A stretch of 64,000 bases of DNA from Streptomyces albipurpureus (GTDB taxonomy: Bacteria > Actinomycetota > Actinomycetes > Streptomycetales > Streptomycetaceae). This document shows positions 16,672 through 24,791 of the stretch, in pieces. The notes under the pieces were generated by a model. The model saw only the letters and a program-made list of their open reading frames with translations. It was not told the DNA's origin and did no database searches. Position 1 is the stretch's first letter, and each line of letters starts with the position of its first letter. Both the position numbers and the translations under genes were made by a program. The DNA lies in contig NZ_JAMQAW010000008.1 in assembly GCF_023701525.1 (NCBI RefSeq), positions 334,836 through 398,835 of the forward strand. The letters run 5' to 3'.

Positions 16672-17373
16672 TCAGTAGCCTGCCGTATTCATGGCCTCCT
16701 GGTACTCGATCTGCCAGTCCTCGTATACACCGAGATGAGCCGAGTAGCCGCCCCACAGCAGGTGCGCGAGCTTGTGCAGCTCGTTCACTTGCTCATAGAA
16801 GTTGACGTTTCGCTGCACGGGACGGGCGGGGGCCCGGCCGGCGCCGTGGCCGACCATGGCGTACCGGTAGGTCTCCCCTATCGCGTCCTCGCTGTCCAGC
16901 CAGTTCAGCTGGCTCCAGGACTTGGGATCGACGTGCTGTTCCACCTTGGGCAGGTCCAGCAGGGCCAGGTACCGGTTGAGGCAGTCCGCCAGTCTCCTGA
17001 TGTTGTGCGTGCGTAGGCGCTTGTCCAACTGGCCGGGGCTGAGGTCTTCTTCTCCTGTATAGCCCTCGCGCAGCGCACACTGGGCGGCCTTGCGGATCAA
17101 CCACTTCAGCGACAGCTCGATGCTGTGCCGGTAGTTGTAGAGAATCGGGAGGGGCAGCAGATCGTCCGGGCCCTGGGCGATCCAGTGTCGGGCGGCGGTC
17201 TCGGCCACTCGCAGATAGCCGCCCGCAAGGGCGAGATCGTCCTCGCTGGCACCTCCCCAGACGGCGATCTCGGCATTCACCCAGCGGGGCCGGGGCAGAC
17301 TCAACCGGTCTTCTACTTCCTCCATCCCATCAGGATGGCAACCGCCCGCCTCGTCCACTACCGCTTTTGGCAT
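16672..17373 (-). CDS. Unknown helical protein, possibly HEPN-like
   Basis: This protein of about 233 residues lacks a signal peptide. The central part LPLPILYNYRHSIELSLKWL and, after a charged loop, HNIRRLADCLNRYLALL resembles the paired helices of HEPN-type proteins found in abortive-infection and toxin systems. I do not see a clean RxxxxH catalytic motif, so the relation is tentative. The start at 17373 has GGGGAGCAG immediately before it; ATG 17325 is an alternative. It converges on the putative nuclease gene with only 15 bp between stops, so a linked function is possible but not operonic. Confidence 0.6.
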   Translation of the reverse strand: MPKAVVDEAGGCHPDGMEEVEDRLSLPRPRWVNAEIAVWGGASEDDLALAGGYLRVAETAARHWIAQGPDDLLPLPILYNYRHSIELSLKWLIRKAAQCALREGYTGEEDLSPGQLDKRLRTHNIRRLADCLNRYLALLDLPKVEQHVDPKSWSQLNWLDSEDAIGETYRYAMVGHGAGRAPARPVQRNVNFYEQVNELHKLAHLLWGGYSAHLGVYEDWQIEYQEAMNTAGY

Positions 17374-17424
17374 CTGCTCCCCGCCGAAAACCCCTGAGCG
17401 TCGCCGACGGGAGTCCGGGTGCGG

Positions 17425-17799
17425 TCATGCCGCAGCCGATTCACCTACCAGCAGTTGGCCCATGGCGGCGAGCACCGACGGCTCGACGCGGTAGTAGACC
17501 CAGGTGCCGCGCCGCTCCGAGGTGAGCAGCCCGGCCTCCTTGAGCTTCTTCAGGTGGTGGGAGACGGTGGGCTGGGAGACGCCGACGTCGGAGATGTCGC
17601 ACACGCATGCCTCCCCGCCCTCGTGCGAGGCCACGGCGGAGAACAGCCGCAGGCGGACCGGGTCGCCAAGCGCCCTGAACATCCGCGAGGCCGTCTCGGC
17701 TTCCTCGGCGGTCATCGGGCGCTCGGTCAGCGGCGGGCAGCACGGCGCCACAGCCGCACCGTCGGCTTCAAGGAGAGGCAGCACCTTCGTATTCGACAT
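17425..17799 (-). CDS. arsR2: ArsR-family regulator with CxC sensor
   Basis: This 124-residue repressor has the classical sensing motif EACVCDISDVGVSQPTVSHH (third-helix CxC plus recognition helix) and an extra Cys-Cys pair near residue 20 (VAPCCPPL). It therefore has more soft-metal ligands than the first ArsR of the island. The C-terminus is RRGTWVYYRVEPSVLAAMGQLL. It lies 42 bp upstream of the decayed monooxygenase remnant in the same orientation and carries a TCTATGTTGAC motif just upstream, which recurs in front of the flavoprotein genes, suggesting autoregulation and a small private regulon. Confidence 0.92.
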   Translation of the reverse strand: MSNTKVLPLLEADGAAVAPCCPPLTERPMTAEEAETASRMFRALGDPVRLRLFSAVASHEGGEACVCDISDVGVSQPTVSHHLKKLKEAGLLTSERRGTWVYYRVEPSVLAAMGQLLVGESAAA

Positions 17800-17802
17800 A
17801 CG

Positions 17803-17820
17803 TCTATGTTGACATACATC
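17803..17820. promoter_or_regulatory. ArsR2 operator-like site upstream of arsR2
   Basis: TCTATGTTGACATACATC begins 4 bp from the arsR2 start. The first eleven bases and the final CATC recur at 18768-18786, upstream of the flavoprotein genes. Confidence 0.6.
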
Positions 17821-17841
17821 GAACCAGTGCGGCGGGAGTCG

Positions 17842-18739
17842 TCACTGGCGGGCGAGGTAGGCGGCCAGGCGCCGGGCGATCCGCTCTGCGTCCCGGCCCA
17901 CACCGCGCAGCGAATTCGACGACAGGCTGCGCTGCCACTCCAGCCTGACGAACGCCAGCCCCGGCACCTCGGTGGCAAGGCCGCCGGTCGGGTCGCCCCG
18001 CGGCCAGGGCGGCCCGGTAGCGGCCGTCGTCGATGACCGGCTGCGCCGGCGGACGCGGCAGGAGCCGGCCCAGGGGCGCGGTGTCCAGGCCGGTGCGGAT
18101 CAGCCAAAAGTGCAGGTCGCGGCCGAGGATCCGCTGCGCCGCGAACTTCACCGGCCCGCGGGTGGCGAGTGTGACGCGTGCGGTCTGGGCGAGCTCGGCG
18201 GCGATCTGCACCGCGGAGTTGCCGGCTTCGACCAGGACCACCCGGCGGCCGGTGAACGGGGCCGGACTGCGGTAGTCGGCGGCGTGCAGGACCTGGCCGG
18301 TGAACCCCTCAAGGCCCGGCAGTGCAGGCCGGTGCGGGCGCCCGAACGTCCCGGAGGCCGCCACGACCGCCCTCGCGGACAGTCGGCCGCCTCCCTCCAG
18401 TTCCACGGCGAAGGCACCGCCGTCGCTGCGGACCGCACTGACGCGGCAGCCGGTACGGATCTCGGCATCCAGTCGGTCGGCGTAGGCGGCAAGGTAGGCG
18501 ACGACCTCGTCGCGGTGCGGATAGCGGTCACGACCGGGCCCGGGGAACGGCATCCCCGGCAGAGAGCTGTACCGAGCGGGCGAGAACAGCGTGAGGCCGT
18601 CGTAGTAGCGCGGCCACGACCCGGCCGTGCGGCCGGACGCCTCCAGCACCACCGGCCGCAGCCCGAGGCGAAGCAAGGCGTGGGCGGTGGCGAGTCCGGA
18701 CTGGCCACCGCCGATCACGACGACGTCGATGTGCTCCAT
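17842..18739 (-). pseudogene. Flavin monooxygenase (ArsO-like) with internal deletion
   Basis: ATG 18739 opens MEHIDVVVIGGGQSGLATAH, followed by LFSPARYSSLPGMPFPGP and the second nucleotide motif RRVVLVEAGNSAVQIAAELA (normally VVGAGNSA), giving a good flavin-monooxygenase N-terminal two thirds. Around 18000 the family sequence jumps and changes frame. The true C-terminal end LAFVRLEWQRSLSSNSLRG, ending AAYLARQ, is found in another frame and stops at 17842. Comparison with the usual length suggests about 60 residues are missing, probably including NADPH-domain and substrate residues. It would have been co-regulated with the divergent flavoprotein. Confidence 0.8.
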
Positions 18740-18767
18740 CACTTGAACCCCATGATTTCGATGAATG

Positions 18768-18786
18768 TCTATGTTGACGCTCATCA
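18768..18786. promoter_or_regulatory. ArsR2 operator-like site in divergent flavoprotein promoter
   Basis: TCTATGTTGACGCTCATCA lies between the minus-strand monooxygenase remnant (start 18739) and the plus-strand flavoprotein (start 18850). It matches the site in front of arsR2. Confidence 0.6.
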
Positions 18787-18849
18787 ATACAGGTGCCATG
18801 CTGGGCCGCGCAAGCCATCGACAGATGTCGAAACACGCAAGGAGTCGCC

Positions 18850-20208
18850 GTGAACGCGCCCGCCACCACCGAGCTGCCCGTCGTCGTGATCGGTGCCGGA
18901 CCCGCCGGTCTGGCCGCCGCCGCCCACCTGCTCGACCAGGGCATCGAGCCCCTGGTCCTGGAAGCCGGCACCACTGCCGGCGCCGCAGTACGGGAGTGGG
19001 CGCATGTGCGCCTGTTCTCCACCTGGGGCGAGGTCGTCGACCCGGCCACCGAGAAGCTGCTGGCCCCTACCGGCTGGACACGCCCCGACCCGGCCACCTA
19101 CCCCTCCGGCGGTGACTGGGCCGACCTCTACCTGCAGCCGCTCGCCGACGTCCTCGGCGATCACGTCCGTCTCGGCGTCACCGTCACCGGCGTCTCCCGG
19201 GCCGGCCGGGACCGCATCGTGGACGCCGACCGCGAGCAGCAGCCGTTCGTCGTGCACCTCGCCCACACCGACGGCCGTGAGGAGCGCGTCTTCGCCCGCG
19301 CCGTCATCGACGCCTCCGGCACCTGGACCACGCCCAGCCCGGCCGGAGGCAGCGGCCTGCCCGCCCTCGGCGAGAAGGCCGCGGCGAGCCGGATCACCTA
19401 CCGCGTCCCGGACCTGAAGGACCCGTCCGTTCGCGCCCGGTACGCCGGCAAGCGCACCGCCGTCATCGGCTCCGGCGCCTCCGCCTTCACCGCCCTCGCC
19501 TACCTCGCAGACCTCGCCACGTCCGACGACGGCGCGGGCACAAAGGGCGTGTGGATCCTGCGCCGGGGCATCTCGGGCTCCACCTTCGGCGGCGGAGAAG
19601 CCGACCAGCTCCCGGCCCGCGGCGCCCTGGGCCTCGCGGCGAAGGCCGCCGTCGACAACGGTCACGCGGAAGCGGTCACCGGCTTCCGAACCGAGGGAAT
19701 CGAGCGCGACGCCGACGGCCGCCTGATCCTGGTCGGCGAGGACGGGCGCCGCCTAGACGCGGTCGACGAGCTGATCGTGCTGACCGGCTTCCGCCCCGAC
19801 CTGTCCTTCCTTAACGAGCTGCGCCTAGGCCTCGACGAGCGCCTCCAAGCACCGGTGGAACTGGCTCCGCTGATCGACCCCAACCAGCACTCCTGCGGCT
19901 CCGTCTACCCGCACGGCCACCGCGAGCTCTCCCACCCCGAACCCGGCGTCTACCTGGTCGGCATGAAGTCCTACGGCCGCGCCCCGACCTTCCTGGCCAT
20001 GACCGGCTACGAGCAGGTCCGCTCCGTCGCCGCCGCGATCGCCGGCGACCTCAAGTCCGCCGACCGCGTGGAACTCACCCTCCCCGAGACCGGAGTCTGC
20101 GGCGGCGCCGGCCTGTTCGACGCCCCCGACGCTCAGGAGGCCGACGGCGGCTGCTGCGCGCCCGCGCCGCAACTGATCCTGGCCCCCGGCAGGGGCGCTG
20201 GCGCGTAG
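18850..20208 (+). CDS. FAD-dependent oxidoreductase of the arsenic island
   Basis: This intact flavoprotein has 452 residues. It opens with the FAD motif VVVIGAGPAGLAAAAHLLDQ, has LFSTWGEVVDPATEKLL and a second dinucleotide motif RTAVIGSGASAFTALAYLA, then ELIVLTGFRPDLSFL. The C-terminus is cysteine-bearing (TGVCGGAG and GGCCAPAP), which could bind arsenic or a metal. Flavin oxidoreductases of this type are repeatedly found beside ars genes in actinobacteria; the reaction, perhaps oxidation of arsenite or organoarsenicals, is not established. AAGGAG lies five bases before the GTG start. A strong hairpin follows the stop. Confidence 0.85.
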   Translation: MNAPATTELPVVVIGAGPAGLAAAAHLLDQGIEPLVLEAGTTAGAAVREWAHVRLFSTWGEVVDPATEKLLAPTGWTRPDPATYPSGGDWADLYLQPLADVLGDHVRLGVTVTGVSRAGRDRIVDADREQQPFVVHLAHTDGREERVFARAVIDASGTWTTPSPAGGSGLPALGEKAAASRITYRVPDLKDPSVRARYAGKRTAVIGSGASAFTALAYLADLATSDDGAGTKGVWILRRGISGSTFGGGEADQLPARGALGLAAKAAVDNGHAEAVTGFRTEGIERDADGRLILVGEDGRRLDAVDELIVLTGFRPDLSFLNELRLGLDERLQAPVELAPLIDPNQHSCGSVYPHGHRELSHPEPGVYLVGMKSYGRAPTFLAMTGYEQVRSVAAAIAGDLKSADRVELTLPETGVCGGAGLFDAPDAQEADGGCCAPAPQLILAPGRGAGA

Positions 20209-20222
20209 CTCCACCCCTCGCA

Positions 20223-20259
20223 GCAGGTCCCACCCCGATGCAGACGGGGTGGGACCTGC
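20223..20259. terminator. Strong hairpin after the flavoprotein
   Basis: GCAGGTCCCACCCCG and CGGGGTGGGACCTGC form a perfect 15-bp stem with a 7-base loop, 14 bp past the stop. It lies between two convergent genes and can serve both. Confidence 0.9.
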
Positions 20260-20353
20260 CTCGTTTCCACCCCCACCCTACGGCGGGCGAACTTGATTGA
20301 CCTGCCCCGAGCTACCTGGACGGCGGCGTGGTTCGCGCGCCGTCGACGCCTGC

Positions 20354-21172
20354 CTACTTCTTCTCCGGTTCCGGCCCCAAGTCCTTCGACAGCTTCCGGC
20401 ACGGCACGTCAGCTATCTTCGCGCGCAGCGCCATCCCGGTGTCGTACGTCACCAGCGTGACCGGGCCGGCCGCCACCGTTCGCAGTGCGAGGGCCCGGTC
20501 CACGATCTCGTCATCCTCGTCCGGCAACCGCACATGCCCCGGGGGGTCCGACAAGACCTCGACCTCCGTGAACCCCAGCTTGGCCGGTCCATTCAGAAGA
20601 CGGCCCAGCACCGCCAGCCCGTACCTAGCCCGCCACCGGGCGTGTGTCGAGACCCTGGACTCCTTGAGCCGGTCCAGTTCGTCAACCACCGCCATCGGAA
20701 CGGCGACGCGGACCTTGCCCGGAAAGTTAGCCAGTTTGAAAAGGTCTGCGTCTTCCAACCTCGCCTCGTGCTCGATGAAGAAGCTGGTGTCCAGCACGAG
20801 CGTCGAGACGTCCTCCGTCCATCTGCGAATAGTGTCCTGGACAGATGAGGCCGCCCGGCCCAGGTCTTCCATCCGCTGCCGGACCTCCTGATTTACCAGC
20901 CCGATCGACACCTTCGGCACCAACCTGCCCTCCATATGGCCGGCACCGTTCAGGAGAGCCCAGTAGACCGGGGTGAAGAACAGCGCTTCTACGTCCTTCG
21001 CCCGAACATGGGACCCGAGCAGCCGCGCCTGCTCCGTCGTCCACGTCAAGTAGTTCAGCAGGAACTCCTCCGCAGAGGAGTAGTTGCCCAGGTTCTCGGC
21101 CTTGGCGTGGGCCGACCGCAAAAGGTTGAAAACTACATCCAACCGTGCGCCAGGTATGGGAGTGACGATCAT
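20354..21172 (-). CDS. PIN-domain protein
   Basis: This protein has 272 residues. The C-terminal half is a PIN nuclease fold: STLVLDTSFFIEHEARLED with the first acidic residue, VPMAVVDELDRLKES, PDEDDEIVDRAL and LVTYDTGMALRA. These give the four acidic positions expected for a metal-dependent RNase. The N-terminal 120 residues are helical and unassigned. No antitoxin-sized partner lies beside it, so it is more like the stand-alone PIN_4-type proteins than a VapC. Start choice is uncertain because no ribosome site is evident. It is convergent with the arsenic flavoprotein across a strong terminator. Confidence 0.85.
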   Translation of the reverse strand: MIVTPIPGARLDVVFNLLRSAHAKAENLGNYSSAEEFLLNYLTWTTEQARLLGSHVRAKDVEALFFTPVYWALLNGAGHMEGRLVPKVSIGLVNQEVRQRMEDLGRAASSVQDTIRRWTEDVSTLVLDTSFFIEHEARLEDADLFKLANFPGKVRVAVPMAVVDELDRLKESRVSTHARWRARYGLAVLGRLLNGPAKLGFTEVEVLSDPPGHVRLPDEDDEIVDRALALRTVAAGPVTLVTYDTGMALRAKIADVPCRKLSKDLGPEPEKK

Positions 21173-21286
21173 TCACGGATCATGCCAGAGCCTGCTCCCC
21201 ACCCTCCTGACGCTGGGAAAGGCCCTGTTCGCGTGCTGGGTGGTGGCTTAACTGGTGTGTTGCGGGTTTGTTGAGAGGCCGGCTAG

Positions 21287-21636
21287 ATGATTCGGGCGGC
21301 GAGGTTACCCCCGCCGGGATCGCCAGCACCCTCGCCCTCGCCGGACATTCGCCACGTCCGCTTCCGCCTTACTCCCGGCGACCTCCTCCTGTACACGGAC
21401 GGCGCGTCCGACGGCCGCGCCCGTGTCGTCAGCGATCCGAGAGAAGCGCATCCGTCGGTCTGCGGCGGCTTCGACGCCAGCGGTGCCGATATCGATCGGG
21501 ACTTCGTCGCCCGTACCAACTGCTGGACCCGAACCGAGCGGTGCTCCTCACCCACGACCAGGTCCCGCGCTACGGGCTGCCCGCAACCGAGGGCAAGCAC
21601 GGCGACCCGCGGTGGCCCGGCTCCGAAAGGGACTGA
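21287..21636 (+). pseudogene. Remnants of a SpoIIE-type phosphatase and another gene end
   Basis: Two unrelated scraps lie here. At about 21295-21430 the strings STLALAGHS and RFRLTPGDLLLYTDGASDGR come from a PP2C/SpoIIE serine phosphatase but lie in different frames. At about 21510-21636 a second frame ends LLDPNRAVLLTHDQVPRYGL and stops immediately before the next start, suggesting the 3' end of a lost upstream partner gene. Nothing complete remains between 21173 and 21635. Confidence 0.55.
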
Positions 21637-22249
21637 TGTCTTCCACCCGCACTCTGCTGCTGCCCGTCGCGCCGGACGCCCTTGACGGTCTGCTGGAGGT
21701 GGAGGACCCGCTGTTCCTGGCGCTCCGGAACCCTCTGGACCCGGACGCCTGGGGCGTGCCGGTCCCCGGAGCGCCCATTGAGGATGTCTCCGCGGCATAC
21801 TGGCGGGTCCTCGAAGCACTGCCAGATGGACATCGGAGATGGTGGGCGAGGCGGAGGACGACCTGCCCGGTGTCCCGATGCTGGTCGGCCCCACGGTCAG
21901 CCTTTGGTGCACCTGGCCGTCATCGAGGTGGCCGACGCGGACATCGCGGCTCGCCGCGTTCGCCGACGCCCTCGACCAAGCAGCCCGGCCGGAGTCCGGC
22001 CCGGTGTTCGAGACGCTGGCCAAGGCGCTGGGCGAACTCGGTCAGGAGGCCGACTACCTGTGGCCCGAAGGGGACGCGGCCACCGTCGCCCGCTGGGTGC
22101 GCCAGGCGCTGTCGCCCGTGCTGCATTCGCCTTTCGAGGGCCCGCGCGGCGCCGCCGACCACGAGCTGCTGTCCGTGGTGCTGCGCCGCGCCGAAGGCGG
22201 GGACCGCGTCGCCCTGAACCAGGACGAGGCGGGGCAGTCGGACGCGTGA
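21636..22249 (+). pseudogene. Frameshifted gene of unknown function
   Basis: ATG 21636 has GAAAGGGA upstream and begins a coherent protein, STRTLLLPVAPDALDGLLEV then VSAAYWRVLEALPDGH. The family-like sequence continues after a frameshift near 21838 as AEDDLPGVPMLVGP, is disturbed again around 21945, and resumes as RLAAFADALDQAARPESGPV to the stop at 22249. Two indels in some 600 bp indicate a dead gene of about 205 codons. I do not recognise the family. Its start overlapped the stop of the lost upstream gene. Confidence 0.5.
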
Positions 22250-22575
22250 TGGCGAGCATGGTGTACGCGGCACCCGGCGGCTTGCACGCGGTGGTATGGA
22301 TCCGGCCCGGTCCGGGTGGAGTCGCGCGGCGACGAGCACCACGGAACCACGGTGGCGTCTCTTGGGCATCGCTGCGGCGGATTGGTATCCCGGCGTCCGC
22401 GCTGGCCGGCTTCGCACGGCCGTGCTCCCAACCTCAGCTGAACTCACCGCAGTCACGCTGCGCCCTTCGTACTGGTGCTGCTTCTGGATAGGGACGGAGC
22501 CACTGCCTGATTCATGTTGGCTGTCAGTGGTAGGTGCTACGGTCCGACCACGAACTCTCATGGAAATGAGGCAGT
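22250..22575. other. No recognised gene
   Basis: There are open frames on both strands but no coding signal that I trust. The last 60 bp become AT-richer and probably hold the promoter of the following AbiTii cassette. Confidence 0.4.
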
Positions 22576-22860
22576 ATGACGACTTCCGGTCCTGAGCCAG
22601 CAGAGGGCACTGAGCCGCCTCGGCGCCGGATGGCGGCGGGCCAGCGCATTGACGTCACGGGTGGGGACAGCTCGCCTGTGAACATCACGGCGCCCTTCTC
22701 CTACGCCGAAGAGGGCGGCACGGCCAGTACGAACTTTGGTCCGCCTTCGTCACCTGAACCCGCAACGCCGTGGTGGAACCGGGCATCCGTGATCTGGACG
22801 GCTGTTGGTTCCGTTGCTTCGGTCGTAGCGCTTGTCGTAGCGATCATGGCCCTCAAGTAG
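22576..22860 (+). CDS. Small tail-anchored protein of the AbiTii cassette
   Basis: This protein has 94 residues. The first 28 are hydrophilic and Pro/Glu/Arg-rich. Residues 30-44 carry GGDSSPVNITAPFSYA. A Pro/Ser/Gly-rich stretch follows, then one C-terminal transmembrane helix (about residues 70-91, SVIWTAVGSVASVVALVVAI) with only three residues after it. It is therefore predicted to sit in the membrane with its N-terminus in the cytoplasm. The GDxSPVxxxAP motif recurs near the C-termini of the next two proteins in the operon, so it probably mediates their association. GAGGCAGT precedes the ATG. The family is not recognised; a membrane-anchor role is inferred. Confidence 0.75.
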   Translation: MTTSGPEPAEGTEPPRRRMAAGQRIDVTGGDSSPVNITAPFSYAEEGGTASTNFGPPSSPEPATPWWNRASVIWTAVGSVASVVALVVAIMALK

Positions 22861-22905
22861 CTCGGGTAGAGCAGTCGTATGTTCGTTGTGCTGGAAGAGT
22901 GATCC

Positions 22906-23610
22906 GTGAATAGTCCGTTGGGTGGAATATCCCGTCTTGAGCGCGATGTGCTTGATGAAACCGTTCCTCTCGCCAATATCCTGAGGCAGGTTCTGATTCT
23001 GGGGGGCCATGTTTCCTCCCAGCCCCTCCGTGCATGGGCGCAACGGGAGTTGAAGGGCTACGGCGGTGCTGCGGCAGAAATTCCTGACTATCGAAAACTT
23101 CCCGCACAGCTCAAGATCGACATAACGAATGGCCCCCGCAACTGGGCTCAGGAAATTGAGCCATACAATCTCCCCAAAGAAGCCCGTGAGCACATTACTG
23201 GCCAGGTGGAACTGCCATGGGGGGCGGCGGAGATTCAGGCGATGGCCAATGCCAAGGACGAGCACATCAGGCTCGCCATGCCAGGAATGAGCTATACCGC
23301 CCAGTTGATGACTCAAGAGTGGCAGAGAAGCGAAGGACCCTTCGTTTCTGTGGATTCGGTATTTTGGTCCGTGAGTCGTGCAGCAATAACAGGCGTGCTC
23401 GATCAGATCCGGACGCGGCTGACTGAATTCGTCGCAGAGGTGCGGGCCTCGATGTCTCCAGGAAGCGAGGAGCCAACGATAGAACAAATTAGAGAAGCGG
23501 TCTCAAGCATCAATATTCGTGTGGGAGACAATTCTCCCGTCACTGTGACTGCACCGGTCGCCGTCGCCAATCAGGAAGCCGTGGCGGGAATTCCCAAAGA
23601 ACTCTCTTAG
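22906..23610 (+). CDS. AbiTii-domain protein, first paralogue
   Basis: This protein has 234 residues. The N-terminal half matches the AbiTii domain as I know it: ISRLERDVLDETVPLANILR, then SQPLRAWAQRELKGY and IPDYRKLPAQLKIDI. AbiTii proteins are linked to abortive infection by family name, but their mechanism is not known. The C-terminal 35 residues end in the shared motif INIRVGDNSPVTVTAPVAVA. It starts at a GTG at 22906 with GGAAGAG upstream, 45 bp after the small membrane protein. Base composition is visibly less GC-rich than the surrounding genes, pointing to recent transfer. Confidence 0.85.
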   Translation: MNSPLGGISRLERDVLDETVPLANILRQVLILGGHVSSQPLRAWAQRELKGYGGAAAEIPDYRKLPAQLKIDITNGPRNWAQEIEPYNLPKEAREHITGQVELPWGAAEIQAMANAKDEHIRLAMPGMSYTAQLMTQEWQRSEGPFVSVDSVFWSVSRAAITGVLDQIRTRLTEFVAEVRASMSPGSEEPTIEQIREAVSSINIRVGDNSPVTVTAPVAVANQEAVAGIPKELS

Positions 23611-23668
23611 TGGGCTGTTGAACCAGTGCGAATGGATGCCTGGGTACTGAATTCGGAAGGCTCTTTTT

Positions 23669-24391
23669 ATGAGTAAGCGGCCTCCTCTTGAACTCTTCGA
23701 GGAAAATATTCTCGAAGAATCGATCTCCATCCAGAGGCTTCTGCGGATGGTAATTGTAATCGGGGGGCGCGCTTTCTCGGAACCTCTGCGAACCTGGGCC
23801 ACAAATGAACTTCGGGGCTACCATGGGCCCGTGGCTGAAATGCCACACTACCGCACGATCGCTGCACCTCTGCAAGTAGATTCGAGATCTCCATTCTGGC
23901 AAGCCAAGAGAGAGACGATCAGTGCGCTAGATCTGCCGGAATTCGCGCAGGATTCCGTGGGTGAAGAATTGCCCATCAGGTTTAGTGTGGGTAAGATCCA
24001 GAATCTCCTTTCGGGGCGGGACTCTCGTGATCTGCTGAAGCTTCAACTGCCGGGCGCCGCTGAACTCGCCAGAGTCATGAGCTATGAGCGTCAATCCCAC
24101 CAGGTTGTGGTGGAAGCTATTTACTGGGCTGTTCACCCCTCAGATCTTCAGGATATCCTCGAACAGGTTCGTAATCGACTTCTGCAGTTCGTAGCGGAAC
24201 TCCGATCCACCATGGAACCTGGGGAGCAGCAACCAACTGTCGGCCAGGTGCACCAGGCTGTCCAGAACATTCGTATCACCGTCGGGGATGACTCTCCGGT
24301 CACCATAAATGCTCCGGTTTCCTACGCACGCCAGGGCTCCAGAGTGAGTATTCCCACTATCTCTCGGTTCCTTTGGCGGCTGCCCCGCTGA
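23669..24391 (+). CDS. AbiTii-domain protein, second paralogue
   Basis: This 240-residue protein has the same layout as its neighbour: LFEENILEESISIQRLLRMV, SEPLRTWATNELRGYHG, MPHYRTIAAPLQVD, a middle domain ending in a helix FVAELRSTMEPGEQQPTVGQ, and the motif IRITVGDDSPVTINAPVSYA at residues 201-220. Identity with the first paralogue is clear but moderate, so the two diverged long ago rather than by recent duplication. After the motif, an additional 20 residues end with a hydrophobic/basic tail. It lies 58 bp downstream of paralogue one and is followed by a perfect terminator hairpin that closes the cassette. Confidence 0.85.
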   Translation: MSKRPPLELFEENILEESISIQRLLRMVIVIGGRAFSEPLRTWATNELRGYHGPVAEMPHYRTIAAPLQVDSRSPFWQAKRETISALDLPEFAQDSVGEELPIRFSVGKIQNLLSGRDSRDLLKLQLPGAAELARVMSYERQSHQVVVEAIYWAVHPSDLQDILEQVRNRLLQFVAELRSTMEPGEQQPTVGQVHQAVQNIRITVGDDSPVTINAPVSYARQGSRVSIPTISRFLWRLPR

Positions 24392-24438
24392 AGACCCAAG
24401 CCGCTCCCTGCCGCAGCCCGGGCTGGGATCGCGCCAGA

Positions 24439-24479
24439 CATCACTATGCCCCGGGCGGAACGCCCGGGGCATAGTGATG
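24439..24479. terminator. Perfect 19-bp hairpin closing the AbiTii cassette
   Basis: CATCACTATGCCCCGGGCG pairs with its exact complement around a GAA loop, 48 bp after the second AbiTii gene. It is among the strongest hairpins in the window. Confidence 0.9.
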
Positions 24480-24523
24480 CACTTCGCTTGACCGTCGGGT
24501 TCAACGGCCGGCTGTAGGTGGTG

Positions 24524-24770
24524 TCACGCCCACTCGACTCCTGCCTCCCGGAGGGGTGGTGCGTTGGTGGTGGGTGAGTCGGTGGAGGCGTTGTTTGGTG
24601 TGGGTGGCGAATGTGCCTAGTCTGACTGTGTGTTCGGTTCCGTTGATGGTGATGTGTTCTGTGTGGAGTCGGGGGACCGCTGTTTTGCCTTCTCGGGTGA
24701 TGTATTGGGCGTAGGCGGTGACGCCGCGTTGGAAGGGTGCTGACAGTTTCTCCGCCCCGGCCCCGGTCTC
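24524..24770 (-). pseudogene. Helicase fragment, C-terminal end
   Basis: The minus strand reads EKLSAPFQRGVTAYAQYITR, then EHITINGTEHTVRLGTFATH and, after a one-base shift, LREAGVEWA and stop. That is the usual last segment of helicase-associated-domain proteins of Streptomyces. It belongs after the fragment at 28521-28067, from which it is separated by the IS-bounded block 24772-28074. Confidence 0.65.
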
Positions 24771-24771
24771 T

Positions 24772-24791
24772 GAGCCTTTTCCAACCTCACG
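24772..24791. repeat. Terminal inverted repeat, left end of IS-bounded block
   Basis: GAGCCTTTTCCAACCTCACG is an inverted, near-identical match (18 of 20) to 28053-28072. It abuts the end of a transposase reading frame. Confidence 0.75.
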
